Of a stretch of 13,937 nt of DNA, positions 1 through 7,757 are shown one piece after another; position 1 is the stretch's first letter, and each line of letters begins with the position of its first letter. This DNA is from Euryarchaeota archaeon UBA242 (GTDB lineage Archaea; Thermoplasmatota; Poseidoniia; Poseidoniales; Poseidoniaceae), in contig DAJY01000109.1 in assembly GCA_002499015.1 (NCBI GenBank), forward strand, positions 1 to 13,937, in the 5' to 3' direction. The notes beneath the pieces were generated by a model. It searched no databases. It was not told where the DNA came from and saw only the letters and a program-made list of their open reading frames with translations. The translations under genes and the position numbers were made by a program.

Positions 1-725
1 GGAGTCTCTTCAGCAGGTGCTTCATCTATACCTGCTTGGAAACTTGCACTCCAAGAAGAATCATCTATTGGCAACTCTACATATCCATCAGCACCTAATT
101 TCATACCGAATGCAGCTGGGGTGCCGCCATTGGACCAAAACCCATTATCTGAATAATCGCCCTTTACTTTCATGGTCACTTCAACAATTGGATTGTCGTT
201 GGTCGAATCCCAAACTGCATGTTCTTCAGTAACTGTATATGAGAACACAATATTCTTCCAATTTCCGCCAACCCAAGGTTGTTCGGTGTGCTGATGAATC
301 GCTGCCGCGCCTTTGAAGATAGTAATATTCAACCAATCACAGTCATTATTGCAATTTCCGCCGCCACCATTTTCATTATCGCCTTCATAATATATATTGA
401 AATTACCACGGATTTCTCCACCGACGGTCATGTTCAATCGCTTGTCAAGAGTAGGCTTCATCATGAATCTATACTTGATATCAATAACTCCGTTATCCTT
501 CTCTTCTCTAGTTTCATTTTCTTCAGTAGAATCTTCATCACTTGAATTAAAATGACTCCATTCATTATTTAATCCATCATGGAATATGAATAGGGATGTA
601 TTTCCCTTACTCGGTTGACGAGTATCTTCTTCAGGTTCACTTTGTGATGCAGAAACATCACCTGCTTGAACAGGAGTCAGTAACATTGCCACTAGTACAA
701 TCACTATGATGGTCTTACCTCGCAT
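1..725 (-). CDS. Secreted protein of unknown function, N-terminal 241 residues (partial at left edge)
   Basis: Reading the minus strand from an ATG at 725-723 gives an open frame with no stop to position 1, so the C-terminus lies outside the window. The first 21 residues form a signal peptide: MRGK, a hydrophobic stretch (IIVIVLVAMLL), then a likely signal-peptidase site after Val-Gln-Ala. An acidic, Ser/Glu-rich segment follows (about residues 26-76), then alternating polar and hydrophobic stretches typical of beta-strands. There are five N-glycosylation sequons (N42, N60, N70, N98, N123), a glycine run, and a Cys-X3-Cys pair (C115, C119) in a Gly/Asn-rich loop. I do not recognise a family; an extracellular beta-sandwich is an inference. 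It lies 80 bp downstream of ftsZ on the same strand, with its own candidate promoter. No Shine-Dalgarno is visible before the ATG. Continuity of the frame over 241 codons makes the gene itself fairly certain. Confidence 0.8.
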   Translation of the reverse strand, partial: MRGKTIIVIVLVAMLLTPVQAGDVSASQSEPEEDTRQPSKGNTSLFIFHDGLNNEWSHFNSSDEDSTEENETREEKDNGVIDIKYRFMMKPTLDKRLNMTVGGEIRGNFNIYYEGDNENGGGGNCNNDCDWLNITIFKGAAAIHQHTEQPWVGGNWKNIVFSYTVTEEHAVWDSTNDNPIVEVTMKVKGDYSDNGFWSNGGTPAAFGMKLGADGYVELPIDDSSWSASFQAGIDEAPAEET

Positions 726-742
726 GTGTTAAGGGTGTATGC

Positions 743-756
743 CGTCACATTTGACG
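743..756. promoter_or_regulatory. Short inverted repeat, possible operator
   Basis: The sequence has perfect 5-base arms (cgtca / tgacg) around a 4-base centre. It lies 18-31 bp upstream of the ATG of the secreted-protein gene, near where transcription would begin if the TATA-like element at 775-780 is used. A dimeric repressor site is possible, but repeats this short also occur by chance. Confidence 0.25.
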
Positions 757-774
757 CTTACTAATGATAGCAGC

Positions 775-780
775 ATTAAA
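775..780 (-). promoter_or_regulatory. Candidate TATA box (box A) for the secreted-protein gene
   Basis: On the minus strand this reads TTTAAT, about 50 bp before the ATG at 725. An archaeal start about 25 bp downstream would leave a leader of roughly 25 nucleotides. The region is AT-rich and the match is weak, so this is a candidate only; read-through from ftsZ is an alternative. Confidence 0.25.
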
Positions 781-805
781 CAGCCAACTAGGCAATTTAA
801 TAATT

Positions 806-1975
806 TCAGTCAAATCGTTGGAAACCGGTGTTTCCTCGATTTGCATCAGTTTGATTACGAGTTAAACGAAGAGCATCACCAAGAGCATCTGGTTTCATTC
901 TTGCAGTTTTCAAATCAGTACCGCCAACACCAGTAATTATTGCCATCACTTTGATGGTATCGCCAAATCCAGCATCTTGACGTGCACCCCAAATTACATT
1001 GGCATCTTCACTGACCTTTGCAGTTAACAGATCAACAACTCTACTGGCAGATTCAAGAGTCATATATTGACCACCTGTAACATGTATCAATACACCGGTT
1101 GCACCAGAAATATCAACATCTAATAATGGATGGTTTAGGGCTTCATGAACTACTTCTTCAGGACCTCTATCCGATTCACCATACAGCATCATAGTGACAC
1201 CACCATTTGCCATAATCGCTCTTACATCGGCGAAATCCAAATTGATTAGTGAAGGCATGGTAATTGTCTCAACAATTCCCTTTACGATTTCAGCGACCAA
1301 TTGGTCCATGATAGAAAATGCTTCATCCAAAGGCAAGTTAGGAACATAGTGCAATAATCTGTTATTATCCAATACCAATACAGCATCAGCAATTCTTCGC
1401 AGTGACTCTAATCCTTCGAGAGCACGAGCCATTCTTTGTCGACGCTCAACATGGAATGGAGTAGTAACAAGTCCAACAACCAAAGCACCAGCGGCCTTTG
1501 CTTCTTCAGCAACGATAGGACAAATTCCGGTACCCGAACCTCCACCCAATCCGCTTGCGATGAAAACTAAATCAGCACCGGTTACGATTCTCTTGATCAT
1601 CTCTCTTCCTGCTTCAGCACAACGTCGGCCGGTTGCAGGGTCACCACCAGCACCTAATCCGCGAGTGATATGACGGCCAACAAGCAACTTTTGTAATGCT
1701 CTTGTATGGTCTAAATGTTGTTTATCGGTATTGATTGCAACTGTTACTGCACCTTCAACACCTAAGTGAGTAATTCGATTTAGAGTGTTATTGCCAGAGC
1801 CTCCGCAACCGACTATCAATATTCGTGGGTTTGGAACACCATATGAGCCTAAGTCTTCATCCATAAGCGCAGTTGCACCACCGGTAATCGTTTCTTTACG
1901 AAGACCTTCAATCATATCTGCTAGTGCTTTATCTTGTCCAGTTGCACCAGACTTGGAAGATGTGTTCGTTACCAT
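806..1975 (-). CDS. ftsZ: Cell division protein FtsZ, archaeal type
   Basis: A 389-residue tubulin-family GTPase that polymerises at mid-cell into the division ring. Residues 1-49 are a polar N-terminal extension. The nucleotide-binding loop GCGGSGNN is at 56-63, and the tubulin signature GLGGGSGTG at 142-150. The T7 synergy loop NLDFADVR (245-252) carries the two acidic residues D247 and D250 that complete the GTPase site of the neighbouring subunit. Following residues form the usual C-terminal tubulin/FtsZ domain (to about 360), then a short tail ending FQRFD. The start is supported by GGAAGTG (positions 1987-1981), one mismatch from a perfect Shine-Dalgarno, 5 bases before the ATG. Length is normal for archaeal FtsZ. 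All key motifs are intact, so it should be active. Archaea often have two paralogues (FtsZ1, FtsZ2); I cannot tell which this is. It is divergent from the peptidase gene and followed on its strand by the partial secreted-protein gene. Confidence 0.96.
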   Translation of the reverse strand: MVTNTSSKSGATGQDKALADMIEGLRKETITGGATALMDEDLGSYGVPNPRILIVGCGGSGNNTLNRITHLGVEGAVTVAINTDKQHLDHTRALQKLLVGRHITRGLGAGGDPATGRRCAEAGREMIKRIVTGADLVFIASGLGGGSGTGICPIVAEEAKAAGALVVGLVTTPFHVERRQRMARALEGLESLRRIADAVLVLDNNRLLHYVPNLPLDEAFSIMDQLVAEIVKGIVETITMPSLINLDFADVRAIMANGGVTMMLYGESDRGPEEVVHEALNHPLLDVDISGATGVLIHVTGGQYMTLESASRVVDLLTAKVSEDANVIWGARQDAGFGDTIKVMAIITGVGGTDLKTARMKPDALGDALRLTRNQTDANRGNTGFQRFD

Positions 1976-2197
1976 CCATTCACTTCCTATTCCTCAAGGC
2001 TTCACTAACCATACTTAACCGCGTGGTATAACTACATCTCAAAGAGAGCGATTTTAACAGTAAATTTTTCCTTTCATAGAGGGTAAAATCATCTAATAAT
2101 GTCTCCATCAGTTTAGACAAATACTTCTTCCTTTGTCAATCCTTGTATGTTCCTAGGGCAGGGTCAACTAAATCATGTATTGAGCATAGCCGATGCT
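1976..2197. promoter_or_regulatory. Divergent promoter region between ftsZ and the M28 peptidase gene
   Basis: This gap must hold both promoters. For ftsZ, the minus strand has an A-rich tract followed by AATTTA around 2060-2070, a reasonable BRE/TATA candidate that would leave a leader of about 60 bases. For the peptidase, TTTAGACA at 2112-2119 is a weak TATA candidate that would start transcription around 2141-2147. I see no terminator or structured RNA here apart from the inverted repeat listed separately. Element positions are inferred by eye. Confidence 0.35.
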
Positions 2198-2201
2198 ATG
2201 C
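2184..2201 (+). promoter_or_regulatory. Inverted repeat covering the likely start codon of the peptidase gene
   Basis: Six-base arms (gcatag / ctatgc) are separated by a 6-base spacer. The right arm contains the ATG at 2198-2200 that I prefer as the peptidase start. In an mRNA with a leader this could fold and hide the start codon. If translation instead starts at 2147, the repeat is merely coding sequence. Confidence 0.25.
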
Positions 2202-3460
2202 GAAGCAGAATGACTATGTTCATTTTGTTGACTCTTATGTTTTCTTTCCTGCAAGGAAGCATCAATAATGTGTCTAATTTTGAGGCTGAAGCTCCTGAAG
2301 TAACCGATTGGCCTGAAGGTGGTAATGCCTATGATAACCTGGTGACAATGACACAGTTTGGCTATCGCAAAATAGACACAACTGCAAATGAAAACTCTCG
2401 CAATTGGATTGCAGCCCAATTGGAATCTTATGGCTATCAAGTTGAACGTCAATCATTTACCACCGACGAGTGTGCAAACTGTCAAAATATCGTCGTAACA
2501 ATCAATGGAACATTAGACGATGAGTGGATTGTAGTTGGGGCTCATCACGATGCGATTTGTTATTCCCCACCTCCACTAATCGGTTTTACTTATCCAACTT
2601 GTACTTCATCTGGGGCTTATGATGATGCAACAGGTTCTGGAGCATTATTGGAATTAGCTCGCACCTTTGCACTATGGGATATCACCCCTCAGCACACTTG
2701 GAAATTAGCATGGTGGGATTATGAAGAGTGGCAAGGCAGTGGTTCTTCTGAAGGCGGAGGAAAGGGCAGTTTACACTTTGTAGAGCAACAGATTCCAGAG
2801 AATACTAATGTCACTTATCTTAACTTAGACATGTTTGCATTAAATTGGCCTGTAGAGATGCCAGCAGCAATGCAAATTGGCTGTAATGAGGATTATTGGA
2901 CATTATACATGTTCACTTCACCGGTTGAAGATTGGTCATATTATGAGGAGCGTGGACTCGAGGTGACGCCAAAAATGGAGGAAAATGCTGTTGTTTTACA
3001 AAATCGCTTAAAAGATATAAATGCCAATTTAAGCCATCCAACACAATGGGTTAGCGTAGTCGATGATACCAAAGGAAATTCAGACCATTATAATTTCATT
3101 ATGAACGGCCATAGTGCTACTTGGTTGAGAGGACAGCATCAATATATTATCGAGGAAGGAGATAGTTGTGAACAAACTCCTAAACACGCACAATCTGATT
3201 CGGTTACCACTCTCAATACAATGGCCGGAGGGCGGACTAATGTTGAGTCTGGGTTGCAGACAGGGTTGGACGTTATTGCGACCATGGCATTGTGGGACCG
3301 CAATAGTTCGGCAGATAGTTCAGATGAAGTTGTAATTGCTCAGGCTTCACAAGGAGTTAATTCAGCAATTGCAATTATTGTAATGCTGATAGTAACCACC
3401 ATTTTTTGTATGGTAATCTACCGTCGAGAAAAAGATACTTTCTGCGAAAAAGAAACTTGA
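2198..3460 (+). CDS. M28-family zinc metallopeptidase, secreted and C-terminally anchored
   Basis: A predicted extracellular aminopeptidase-type enzyme with two zinc ions. Numbering from an alternative upstream ATG at 2147, the M28 ligands are visible in order: GAHHD (H133 or H134), YDDATG (D159/D160), the EE pair E193/E194 in WWDYEEW, D228 in LNLDMF, and the late histidine H347 in a KHAQSD context. I prefer the ATG at 2198 because it yields a normal signal peptide (MRSR plus a hydrophobic MTMFILLTLMFSFL); the 2147 start adds 17 residues that would bury it. Neither start has a Shine-Dalgarno. A single transmembrane segment at 404-424 followed by YRREKD indicates a type I protein facing outward. 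Cysteine pairs C109/C112 and C138/C152 may form disulfides. It lies 43 bp before the giant surface-protein gene and may be cotranscribed. The substrate is unknown; a role in degrading external protein for nutrition or maturing surface proteins is inferred. Confidence 0.9.
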   Translation: MRSRMTMFILLTLMFSFLQGSINNVSNFEAEAPEVTDWPEGGNAYDNLVTMTQFGYRKIDTTANENSRNWIAAQLESYGYQVERQSFTTDECANCQNIVVTINGTLDDEWIVVGAHHDAICYSPPPLIGFTYPTCTSSGAYDDATGSGALLELARTFALWDITPQHTWKLAWWDYEEWQGSGSSEGGGKGSLHFVEQQIPENTNVTYLNLDMFALNWPVEMPAAMQIGCNEDYWTLYMFTSPVEDWSYYEERGLEVTPKMEENAVVLQNRLKDINANLSHPTQWVSVVDDTKGNSDHYNFIMNGHSATWLRGQHQYIIEEGDSCEQTPKHAQSDSVTTLNTMAGGRTNVESGLQTGLDVIATMALWDRNSSADSSDEVVIAQASQGVNSAIAIIVMLIVTTIFCMVIYRREKDTFCEKET

Positions 3461-3489
3461 TTCCATGCCTAATGCTCATTAACAAGCCT

Positions 3490-3501
3490 CTCTTAGAAGA
3501 G
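3490..3501 (+). other. Small hairpin just before the giant gene start
   Basis: Arms ctctt / aagag around a 2-base centre end 2 bases before the ATG at 3504, within the 43-bp gap after the peptidase gene. It sits where a ribosome binding site would be, and no clear Shine-Dalgarno is present. It may be chance. Confidence 0.18.
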
Positions 3502-3503
3502 AT

Positions 3504-6500
3504 ATGAGTGAGTCAGCAAGTGTTAGGAAAATTATTTTTCTGAGTATTATTTTACTGATTTCATCACTCTCTCCGATGTTTATTGATTCATCAACTTTAG
3601 AATCAGAAAAGACTTCACAAGTCAGTCAGATTGTCGATGTTAGCACTTTCTCCAGCGGCTCATCGACTGAAACAATAATGGCAGATATGGGTGGGTTCGC
3701 CACTATAAACCATCAAGCAGGGTTTCGTTTACTCAATGCGAGCGTTGTGATAGAAACATTGCCTTATTCTACAACTCAAACTCTAAATCAGAATATGATA
3801 AATGCTCAATCGCTTGGAACACTCAACAACACATCCGTAACTCCAGCAGGGGTTGAACTAACAAATGCAAATACAGGGCCACCAGGATCTGGAAATAATT
3901 CAACGACCATCCTAACTGCAGTGCAATGGTCAGGCACTCATAGTTATGACACTCTCGATATACGTTGCGGAATCCAAGCTTGTGGCTCAATAACTGCTAA
4001 TGGAAGTTTGACTATTATCGTTAAAACCTTGGTTGTTGCGGCGGGAACTACAATTTCAGCAAATGCTCTCAGTACTGGTGGCAGTGGAAGCGGAGGCTCA
4101 GTATCTGCAACATCTAGTGGATACAGCGATGGCGGCGGCGGTGCTGGCCATGGCGGTAGTGGAGGCAGTGGCGGTGGAGGCACTGGAACAGGTGGGTCCA
4201 CATATGGCAATTCTACCGAAGCAGGTTCACAAGGTGGCTCAGTAACAAGTTCAAGTCACGCTACTGCAACTGGAGGAAATGGCGGCGGATATATCACAAT
4301 AATTGCCAGCCAAATTGATGTCAACGGTACTATTCAATCCAATGGAGGAAATGGTGCTAATGGGCAAGCGATTACTGGTGGTTCAGGACCAGGTGGCTCG
4401 GGTGCTGGAGGTGGAAGTGGTGGTTCAATTTTCATTAAAGCAAATACAGTAAATATCGGTCAAAATGGTATTATTGAAGCACTCGGCGGAGATGGTGGAA
4501 ATGGTGCCAGTAGTTTCTGTACAGGTGCCTGTATCGGCTTTTTCCATGGCGGAGATGGCGGCGGCGGCGGTGGCGGCGGCCGCATTAGCATCATGACCCA
4601 AGTTTCAAATTTGAATAATCAAGGAACTATTTCTGTTTCCGCCGGTAGCGGTGGTAGTGGAGGCCAACCATATGGAAGCGGTTCAACTGGAGCGTCAGGT
4701 TCTTCAGGGTCAACTGGAGTCAGCAGTTCCTCAACTTGGGCTGGTTACATAATTACAAGTGGAGTGAATATTGATGATGGAACTTACATTACTGATCCGT
4801 GGTCACCAAATGGTGGACAGATTATTGATGGATGGGTAAATCATACTTCAACAATTCCAGTAAATTCAAGTCTAATATTCACCTATAGATATACAATTTC
4901 GGGCTTAGCAAATAACACCTCTACAGATTGGAGTGAGTGGAATATAGGAAATATATCTTCTCAAATATTACCGCGATTAACCGCCTTACAATTTTCTTAT
5001 CAATTCAATCGTACCAGTACGCTATCTCCTTCACTGAGTGGCATTTCATTGAATTGGGATGACGCACATGTTCTCAATAACCTTGAGATGAAGATGGCAA
5101 GCGGAAGCACATTTTTCGGACCTATTTCACAATCGATAGGTTATTCCGATTTTGCTACTACAGTAAGCAATTCTAATTCACATACAGTTAATATTTCAAT
5201 TCCAACATCTTCAATTCCAACAACATCCCTCAATTTGTGGATAGATTGGCCAATTAATTCTGCCACAGATACAATTGATGTGATGTTGGGTAGTTCAACA
5301 ATCTATTCCGGGGCTATGGATTCACAATTAGGCGGAGTTGATGTAGAATTTACAACTCAACAATTAATCAATGCATGGCCGAGCAGTGGAACGATTGGAA
5401 CAGATGGAATTGAAATGAGTCAACTAATATTCAACATTTCAACAACTATGGCGGTACAATTGGATGCTAAACATCCGCAAATGTCTTGGTCTTGGACGCA
5501 AAATTTAGATTTGAAATCAAGCCTAACACAGCATGCATTTACTTCTTGTAATGATTGGTACAATGCAACATCATCATGTTTACCGTCTTACCTCTTACAA
5601 GTTTCAGGAGATACAGTTCCATTTAACTCCCAAAACTATGAGGTGACACTCAGCAACTTGTCGGTTCAATGGATTGACGATATTGCCCCTCAACTATCTT
5701 CTGTAGACCATAGAATTTCAGGAAATATCGGACAATTTATTCGGGTTGGAGATACATTTGCAGTTACTATTGGTGATGTGGTAGGAGATACAACTCTCTC
5801 AGGTTCAGCGTGGATACATCAAGGTGATAGTACCAAACCTGCAACAACTAATTCGCTAACTTATTTTTCCAGTCTGGGAAGATATTATACTAATTTTGAC
5901 TCCAGTCAATATGACCCCTCAATCACAACTCAACACTATATTGCACTAGAGTTAATCGATGCATACAACAATGTGTTATTCGTCGAGCAAGCCTATTCAT
6001 TTGAAATCGGACCTACCACCCCATCAGTCACTTCAATAACGATGACAGCAGCGAATAATAGCCATAGTGCAATATTAGAATCTGAAAGTTCTAGTTCTTG
6101 GGAATTGCATGATGATGGATTCATTTTTTCAGTTACTGCTCTTCACAATAGAAGTGATTTATTAGCATCGGTTACCTTATCACCCTCACATGGAGACTCG
6201 CCAATAATACTTAATTGGGACCAAAACGAAAGCATCTATACAGCACACTGGACTCCAGACCATAATGATTTGAAGACATGGCAATTAGAGGTTGACCTCT
6301 CAGAGAAAGATGGACAGATGGCTGAAGATTTGGACGGTTATCAGAATGGCGTTGATTACTCTTTTAGCCTAGTAGATGTCACTGGACCAGTATTAACGGC
6401 AATCAATCACGATGAAATCATATCAATTGGTGATGAACTATTAGTGCAACTAGAATGGTTGAGTGACTCATCCGAATTGGTAAATGGTTATGTTATTGCA

Positions 6501-7682
6501 TCATTCAATGGTAGTTCGGTAGCAAATCAAACAATTTCTCCAATCAATACGGGAATGTCTTCAGTTCTATTGCAAACAACAGGTTGGGAGATTGGATTTT
6601 ATCAACTTACAGCTTTCCTCTTTGATGAATATGGAAATCCAAGTCAATCTGCCATCAACTCATCAATGTTTGAAATTATTCCGTTAACACCTCTTGTTTC
6701 GGGCGATATTAATGGATGGCAATTTGATTCAAATAATTTGAATTTAACAATATCAGGACAACACCAATTCCGCTTCACACAAGGTTTGGTCACGATTATG
6801 AGTGCAGACACTACTCTACTTGACAACCACTCAGTTCAAGATGGAACTTGGTCATTGGAGGTATCATTATCCTCACTCTTACAGGAGACTATCGAAGTAC
6901 AAGTTAGAGTCTGTGATGCAACCGATAGTAACGATTGTGAACAATATTCTAATACGATAAATGCATCTTCAGCAATCGAATTCATTGTGGATATTCAGTG
7001 TACTGAAGCGGTACAACCGTTCCAAATGAATACAACTGCAACCCTAGTAAGTTGTATTATCAGCAATGCAAATGGAACTTATCCAATGCAGGTAATTCTA
7101 ACGGCATTGCAAGCGACATCATTGATTCAAGACAGTACATCAGAGGGAGAACTTCCAGCCCAAGGGCAACTAGAACTATCTCTTCTAATAAATACAGGAT
7201 TTGAGGAAGGAACCTGGAGTCAACCTTGGGTTCTCTCTATTACCGATCGTATTGGGGAAGTTTCGGTTTTGAACCAATCTTCAACGTCGTTCACAGTTAT
7301 TACAGAACAGCAACAACAGGATGAGAATAATACACAAACAACAACTGAAGGTGACATAGAATCTTCAACGAGTATGACTGGAATAATCATCGCTATAATC
7401 GCTGTTATCGGCATCATTAGTACAATCGGATTCTTGAAACTAAGAAAAGCGGATGAAGTTCAAGATGATACAAAAAGATTCACTTCAGAATTTGACCAAG
7501 TACATCAACCAGTAGAACAAGAAATTGTTGAACAACAACCTACTCAACCATTCACCCCTGCGATTGACGCTATTCCAACATCAACTGATGAATCCGGATA
7601 TGAATGGTTCACTGAGGAAAACGGCACCAATTGGTATCGCCTACAAGCAAGTGGTAGTGAGTGGTATTTGCATCAGCCTTAA
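3504..7682 (+). CDS. Giant surface-anchored protein with Gly-rich beta-solenoid-like region and Trp-rich cytoplasmic tail
   Basis: The 1392-residue product starts with a signal peptide (MSESASVRK then a hydrophobic stretch to about 25). Residues 167-415 are Gly/Ser-rich, with four repeating units detailed as a separate repeat feature. Residues 440-520 resemble a beta-sandwich module: a WSEW motif followed by 'LQFSYQF...SPSLSGISLNWDD'. From about 725 to 1060 there are probable Ig-like domains, with D-x-x-x-P linkers at 726-731 and 958-962, continuing to about 1265. Close cysteine pairs (C155/C160, C339/C343, C682/C692, C1137/C1145, C1166/C1184) and many N-X-S/T sequons suit an extracellular, disulfide-stabilised, glycosylated protein. 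A Gln/Thr-rich stalk (1267-1290) precedes the single membrane span (1293-1311), then LRK and an 80-residue tail ending in a Trp/Tyr-rich motif (1365-1392). No enzyme motif is seen. An adhesin, surface-layer or substrate-binding role is plausible. It follows the peptidase gene by 43 bp. Confidence 0.88.
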   Translation: MSESASVRKIIFLSIILLISSLSPMFIDSSTLESEKTSQVSQIVDVSTFSSGSSTETIMADMGGFATINHQAGFRLLNASVVIETLPYSTTQTLNQNMINAQSLGTLNNTSVTPAGVELTNANTGPPGSGNNSTTILTAVQWSGTHSYDTLDIRCGIQACGSITANGSLTIIVKTLVVAAGTTISANALSTGGSGSGGSVSATSSGYSDGGGGAGHGGSGGSGGGGTGTGGSTYGNSTEAGSQGGSVTSSSHATATGGNGGGYITIIASQIDVNGTIQSNGGNGANGQAITGGSGPGGSGAGGGSGGSIFIKANTVNIGQNGIIEALGGDGGNGASSFCTGACIGFFHGGDGGGGGGGGRISIMTQVSNLNNQGTISVSAGSGGSGGQPYGSGSTGASGSSGSTGVSSSSTWAGYIITSGVNIDDGTYITDPWSPNGGQIIDGWVNHTSTIPVNSSLIFTYRYTISGLANNTSTDWSEWNIGNISSQILPRLTALQFSYQFNRTSTLSPSLSGISLNWDDAHVLNNLEMKMASGSTFFGPISQSIGYSDFATTVSNSNSHTVNISIPTSSIPTTSLNLWIDWPINSATDTIDVMLGSSTIYSGAMDSQLGGVDVEFTTQQLINAWPSSGTIGTDGIEMSQLIFNISTTMAVQLDAKHPQMSWSWTQNLDLKSSLTQHAFTSCNDWYNATSSCLPSYLLQVSGDTVPFNSQNYEVTLSNLSVQWIDDIAPQLSSVDHRISGNIGQFIRVGDTFAVTIGDVVGDTTLSGSAWIHQGDSTKPATTNSLTYFSSLGRYYTNFDSSQYDPSITTQHYIALELIDAYNNVLFVEQAYSFEIGPTTPSVTSITMTAANNSHSAILESESSSSWELHDDGFIFSVTALHNRSDLLASVTLSPSHGDSPIILNWDQNESIYTAHWTPDHNDLKTWQLEVDLSEKDGQMAEDLDGYQNGVDYSFSLVDVTGPVLTAINHDEIISIGDELLVQLEWLSDSSELVNGYVIASFNGSSVANQTISPINTGMSSVLLQTTGWEIGFYQLTAFLFDEYGNPSQSAINSSMFEIIPLTPLVSGDINGWQFDSNNLNLTISGQHQFRFTQGLVTIMSADTTLLDNHSVQDGTWSLEVSLSSLLQETIEVQVRVCDATDSNDCEQYSNTINASSAIEFIVDIQCTEAVQPFQMNTTATLVSCIISNANGTYPMQVILTALQATSLIQDSTSEGELPAQGQLELSLLINTGFEEGTWSQPWVLSITDRIGEVSVLNQSSTSFTVITEQQQQDENNTQTTTEGDIESSTSMTGIIIAIIAVIGIISTIGFLKLRKADEVQDDTKRFTSEFDQVHQPVEQEIVEQQPTQPFTPAIDAIPTSTDESGYEWFTEENGTNWYRLQASGSEWYLHQP
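4002..4748 (+). repeat. Coding repeat: four Gly-rich beta-solenoid-like units
   Basis: Within the giant surface protein, four units share one pattern: Gly-x-(I/L)-x-I, about 6-9 residues with alternating hydrophobics, then N/Q-G-x-I, then a Gly/Ser/Asn loop. They begin near residues 167 (GSLTIIVKTLVV), 261 (GGYITIIASQIDV), 307 (GGSIFIKANTVNI) and 359 (GRISIMTQVSNL). Each has a second short strand (GTTISA, GTIQSN, GIIEAL, GTISVS) before the Gly-rich turn. Long flexible loops, some almost pure Gly/Ser, join the units. The DNA is locally GC-rich (for example the ggcggc run near 4557-4582) because of glycine codons. The fold is inferred from the spacing of hydrophobic residues. Confidence 0.6.
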
Positions 7683-7720
7683 GTTCATTCAAACCAGTAC
7701 TAAATCATTCAACTGAATGC

Positions 7721-7728
7721 TTTAAATT
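7721..7728 (+). promoter_or_regulatory. Candidate TATA box for the NYN ribonuclease gene
   Basis: TTTAAATT lies in the 75-bp gap after the giant gene. Initiation about 25 bp downstream would fall near 7750, just before the non-ATG start codons discussed for the next gene. That spacing fits a leaderless or short-leader transcript. Confidence 0.4.
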
Positions 7729-7757
7729 AAGATTGACTTTGACTTCTAAATAATAAG

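Noticed and set aside
279..545. Plus-strand open frame of 88 codons
   Set aside because: It lies antisense to the partial secreted-protein gene, whose frame is continuous with a signal peptide and sequons; the plus-strand product has no recognisable pattern.
3944..4245. Proline-rich minus-strand and alanine/valine-rich plus-strand open frames
   Set aside because: They are frame shadows of the glycine-codon-rich repeat in the giant surface protein; their odd composition follows from ggn codons read in other frames.
4557..4582. GC-rich ggcggc tract as a possible recombination or inserted element
   Set aside because: It encodes a glycine run in frame with the surface protein, so composition is explained by the protein repeat.
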